NCBI GenBank assembly: GCA_905198865.1
Contig: CAJKEB010000068.1
Span: 1 to 8,417 of the forward strand
DNA length: 8,417 nt
Source: an uncultured Eubacteriales bacterium
GTDB lineage: Bacteria; Bacillota; Clostridia; Monoglobales; Monoglobaceae
Reading direction: 5' to 3'
The notes beneath the pieces are model-generated. The model saw only the letters and a program-made list of their open reading frames with translations. It was not told the DNA's origin and did not search any database. Positions 6,088 to 8,417 of this stretch are shown here, piece after piece. The number at the start of each line of letters is the position of its first letter. Within the stretch, counting starts at the first letter, position 1. The position numbers and the translations under genes were made by a program.

Positions 6088-7470
6088 ATGGAACGCGAAA
6101 AATTTTCGTCCCGGCTGGGCTTTCTGCTGATTTCAGCAGGCTGCGCAATTGGTCTGGGAAATGTGTGGCGGTTTCCGTATGTCGTGGGGAAATACGGCGG
6201 CGCCGCGTTTGTATTGCTGTATCTGATATTTTTATTGCTTTTAGGACTGCCAATCATGGTTATGGAGCTTTCCGTCGGACGAGCCAGTCAAAGAAGCATT
6301 GCAGCATCATTTGACCGTCTTGAACCCAAAGGCTCAAAATTTCACCTGCACAAATATTCTGCTATTGCCGGTAATTATCTGCTGATGATGTTCTACACAA
6401 CAATAGCCGGCTGGATGCTTTTGTACTGCAAAAAATTTTTAACCGGTGAGTTCAGCGGCGTGAGTTCTGATCAGGTAACAAGCATTTTCACAAACATGCA
6501 GGGTAATCCCATTACTATGACTATAGCCATGGCAACCATTGTTACCGTCTGCTTCGCCGTATGCTCAATGGGACTTAAAAACGGCGTTGAAAAAATAACA
6601 AAATTCATGATGCTTTGTCTGTTGGGCATAATGGTAGTACTCGCTGTACATTCCATCACCATGCCGGGCGCAGCGGAAGGATTGAAATTTTATCTTATGC
6701 CCGATTTCGGCAAGCTGACCGAATACGGATTGTTCAATGTGATATTTGATGCTATGGGACAGGCATTCTTTACATTAAGCATAGGAATGGGCTCTATCGC
6801 GATTTTCGGCAGTTACATCGACAAAACCCACACTCTGACAGGTGAAGCCGTACGCATAACCATACTCGACACAGGTGTGGCTCTTATTGCCGGATTGATT
6901 ATATTTCCGGCATGCTTTACCTTCGGAGTACAGCCGGACAGCGGACCGAATTTGATTTTTGTCACGCTGCCGAATGTATTCTCAGCCATGCCGGGCGGAC
7001 AAATATGGGGATTTCTCTTCTTTGTATTTCTGCTGTTTGCAGCATTGTCAACAGTAATCGCCGTGTTTGAAAACCTGATTTCGTTTTGGATAGACTTAAA
7101 AGGCTGGAGCCGTAGAAAGGCTGTTGTAATAAACTGGATTGTTATACTCGTATTTTCTTTACCCTGCGTTTTGGGCTTTAATATACTCAGCGGAGTTCAG
7201 CCGCTCGGCAGCGGCAGCACTATAATGGATCTTGAGGACTTCATTATCAGTAATAACATTCTGCCTCTCGGCTCGCTGATTTATCTGCTTTTCTGCACAA
7301 GCCGTTACGGATGGGGCTGGGATAACTTTATAAATGAAGCTAATGCCGGAAAGGGTATGCGTTTCCCGAAAGGCATAAGGTTTTATGTTACCTATATATT
7401 GCCGTTTGTTATTTTGTTTATATTTATACAAGGCTACATCGCAAGGTTTTTGCCGAATTTATTCAGCTGA
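6088..7470 (+). CDS. Sodium-dependent transporter, NSS/SNF family (LeuT fold)
   Basis: This 460-aa inner-membrane protein has about 11 hydrophobic segments, the usual number for bacterial NSS members of the Tyt1/MhsT type. They import amino acids by sodium symport. The family signature is clear in helix 1: SSRLGFLLISAGCAIGLGN then WRFPY, with N25 and R28 corresponding to the sodium-site Asn and gate Arg of LeuT. Helix 6 has FFTLS (227-231), and helix 8 has the sodium-2 site Ser-Thr pair (S321-T322). D261 in ILDTG is placed like the acidic residue that makes bacterial members chloride-independent. The LeuT N21 equivalent appears to be Cys19. An aromatic amino acid, branched-chain amino acid or tryptophan substrate is possible but not decidable. 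GGAGG is 7 bp before the start. There is no biosynthetic or catabolic partner gene beside it. Confidence 0.92.
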   Translation: MEREKFSSRLGFLLISAGCAIGLGNVWRFPYVVGKYGGAAFVLLYLIFLLLLGLPIMVMELSVGRASQRSIAASFDRLEPKGSKFHLHKYSAIAGNYLLMMFYTTIAGWMLLYCKKFLTGEFSGVSSDQVTSIFTNMQGNPITMTIAMATIVTVCFAVCSMGLKNGVEKITKFMMLCLLGIMVVLAVHSITMPGAAEGLKFYLMPDFGKLTEYGLFNVIFDAMGQAFFTLSIGMGSIAIFGSYIDKTHTLTGEAVRITILDTGVALIAGLIIFPACFTFGVQPDSGPNLIFVTLPNVFSAMPGGQIWGFLFFVFLLFAALSTVIAVFENLISFWIDLKGWSRRKAVVINWIVILVFSLPCVLGFNILSGVQPLGSGSTIMDLEDFIISNNILPLGSLIYLLFCTSRYGWGWDNFINEANAGKGMRFPKGIRFYVTYILPFVILFIFIQGYIARFLPNLFS

Positions 7471-7472
7471 CA

Positions 7473-7517
7473 AAAAAACCTGTATTCCGCTCTTTATTTA
7501 CGGAATACAGGTTTTTT
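7473..7517. terminator. Bidirectional terminator between transporter and sigK
   Basis: CCTGTATTCCG (7479-7489) pairs perfectly with its complement (7501-7511) around an 11-nt loop, flanked by A6 and T6. This gives T-runs on both strands. It lies 3 bp after the transporter stop and 2 bp after that of sigK, so it serves both convergent genes. Confidence 0.95.
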
Positions 7518-7518
7518 A

Positions 7519-8214
7519 TTAATCAACAATGCCCTCGCCGAGCTTGCTCAGAGCCTTTTTTTCTATTCTTGAAATATACGAGCGTGAGATACCGAGCATT
7601 TTTGCAATTTCTCTCTGGGTCAGGCAATTCCCGTCAATCAGTCCGTAACGCAGTATTATTATTTTTTGTTCCCTCGGCGTCAGTTTGCTGCGAATATTCT
7701 CATACAGGCGCTTTGTACTGTCAACATTTTGGATTGCGTCAAAAATCTCCTCGTCGCTGCTGCCTATCACGTCCATAAGCATTATTACGTTGCCCTCTTT
7801 GTCTGTGCCTATAGCGTCATTAAGCGACACATCGTTCTGGGATTTTTTCTTTCCCCTTATCATCATAAGAATTTCATTTTCAATACATCTCGCGGCATAT
7901 GTCGCAAGCTTTGTGCCTTTCTCGGCGTTATAGCTGTTAATGCCCTTTATCAGCCCTATGGTTCCGATTGATAGTAAGTCCTCGCTGTCATTCGCCGAGG
8001 AAACCGCTGTGGAATACTTTTTGGCAATATGCGCCACAAGTCTTAGGTTATGCTCAATCAGTTTATTCTTCGCCTCCTCGTCGCCCTCCGCCATTCGTTT
8101 AAGACACTCTGCCTCCTCCTCTTGAGTAAGCGGTTTTGGGAAAGCGTTATGATTGGAAATATACGATACCAAAAGGATTAAAGAATTGATTACGGAATTC
8201 AAAAAAGCCAGCAT
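7519..8214 (-). CDS. sigK: RNA polymerase sporulation sigma factor SigK (pro-form)
   Basis: This 231-aa sigma-70 family protein directs late mother-cell transcription during sporulation. Residues 1-17 are a hydrophobic pro-sequence ending LVS before Y18; the B. subtilis pro-SigK is cut at the same LVS-Y context by SpoIVFB. NAFPKPL (23-29) and IEHNLRLVAHIAKKY (53-67) are SigK-like. Region 2 (about 50-120) holds DLLSIGTIGLIKGI and KGTKLATYAARCIENEILM. Region 4 (about 178-225) has the helix-turn-helix TQREIAKMLGISRSYISRIE. The length is close to that of B. subtilis SigK (about 240). The frame is continuous, with no skin-type interruption. GAGGTGA (8221-8227) is the ribosome site. A TATAAT (8282-8277) upstream lacks a good -35; SigE-type control is expected from the family but not shown. 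SigE is the main alternative, but the N terminus and region 2 fit SigK better. Confidence 0.9.
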   Translation of the reverse strand: MLAFLNSVINSLILLVSYISNHNAFPKPLTQEEEAECLKRMAEGDEEAKNKLIEHNLRLVAHIAKKYSTAVSSANDSEDLLSIGTIGLIKGINSYNAEKGTKLATYAARCIENEILMMIRGKKKSQNDVSLNDAIGTDKEGNVIMLMDVIGSSDEEIFDAIQNVDSTKRLYENIRSKLTPREQKIIILRYGLIDGNCLTQREIAKMLGISRSYISRIEKKALSKLGEGIVD

Positions 8215-8314
8215 TAAAAATCACCTCAAATATAGAATTTAGCAAGCAGCAAACAGCAAATAAAAGCCGCTGATTAATTATATTCTGTATAAGCGCCAAA
8301 CTTGCAAAATAAAT

Positions 8315-8345
8315 AGGGCTGATGCGATTATTAGCCATCAGCCCT
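8315..8345 (-). terminator. Terminator-like hairpin upstream of sigK
   Basis: AGGGCTGATG (8315-8324) pairs with CATCAGCCCT (8336-8345), 10 bp with an 11-nt loop. Leftward reading is followed by a T-rich tract (TATTTATTTT), so it probably ends a minus-strand gene lying beyond the right edge. A weaker T-tract also follows in the rightward direction. Confidence 0.6.
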
Positions 8346-8377
8346 TGTTTTGGAATAAGAATTATAGTTTATTTGAC

Positions 8378-8399
8378 TAAACCGCAACTCGGCGGTTTA
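8378..8399. repeat. Short palindrome at the right edge
   Basis: TAAACCGC (8378-8385) pairs with GCGGTTTA (8392-8399) around a 6-nt loop. No gene or T-run is visible beside it. It may belong to a longer element cut by the window edge. Confidence 0.45.
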
Positions 8400-8417
8400 A
8401 TGCGATCGCCTTTGAAA

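Noticed and set aside
8147..8338. Minus-strand 63-codon frame overlapping the start of sigK
   Set aside because: It starts in the loop of a terminator hairpin, overlaps sigK in another frame and has no recognisable domain.

Overview
The window looks like a chromosomal piece of a low-to-mid GC, spore-forming Firmicute of the class Clostridia, most likely a gut or rumen Oscillospiraceae/Ruminococcaceae relative. Supporting signs are the strong GGAGG ribosome sites, the intact sporulation sigma factor SigK with a pro-sequence, a secreted beta-helix carbohydrate-binding protein of the Cthe_2159 type, and the NifU-like/GGGtGRT gene pair common in anaerobic Clostridia. Species assignment is inference; no rRNA or other marker gene is present.

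Layout: (1) 1-402, gene-free: a cluster of palindromes at the left edge, then an extended -10 promoter and a roughly 120-nt leader that folds into several helices. (2) 403-2115, two plus-strand genes 18 bp apart: a NifU-like Fe-S scaffold-type protein and a GGGtGRT-family protein of unknown function. (3) 2116-2636: a weak terminator, a long imperfect hairpin, a minus-strand orphan phage-type holin, a plus-strand terminator with no obvious gene in front of it, and the terminator of the next gene. (4) 2637-4745, minus strand: a secreted 702-aa carbohydrate-binding beta-helix protein with a Pro-rich linker. (5) 4746-4997: a divergent intergenic region with a perfect AT-rich dyad that doubles as a promoter. 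(6) 4998-6005: a transglutaminase-like lipoprotein. (7) 6088-7470: a sodium-dependent NSS/SNF (LeuT-type) transporter with its own promoter. (8) 7519-8214, minus strand: sigK, convergent with the transporter and sharing a bidirectional terminator. (9) The right edge has a terminator-like hairpin and one more palindrome.

Working together: the scaffold/GGGtGRT pair is a clear two-gene operon, and its structured leader suggests post-initiation control. The beta-helix protein and the lipoprotein are divergently transcribed cell-surface proteins. The transporter and sigK appear to be independent units. The least explained parts are the leader plus the GGGtGRT operon, and the holin locus with its hairpins and opposing terminator.
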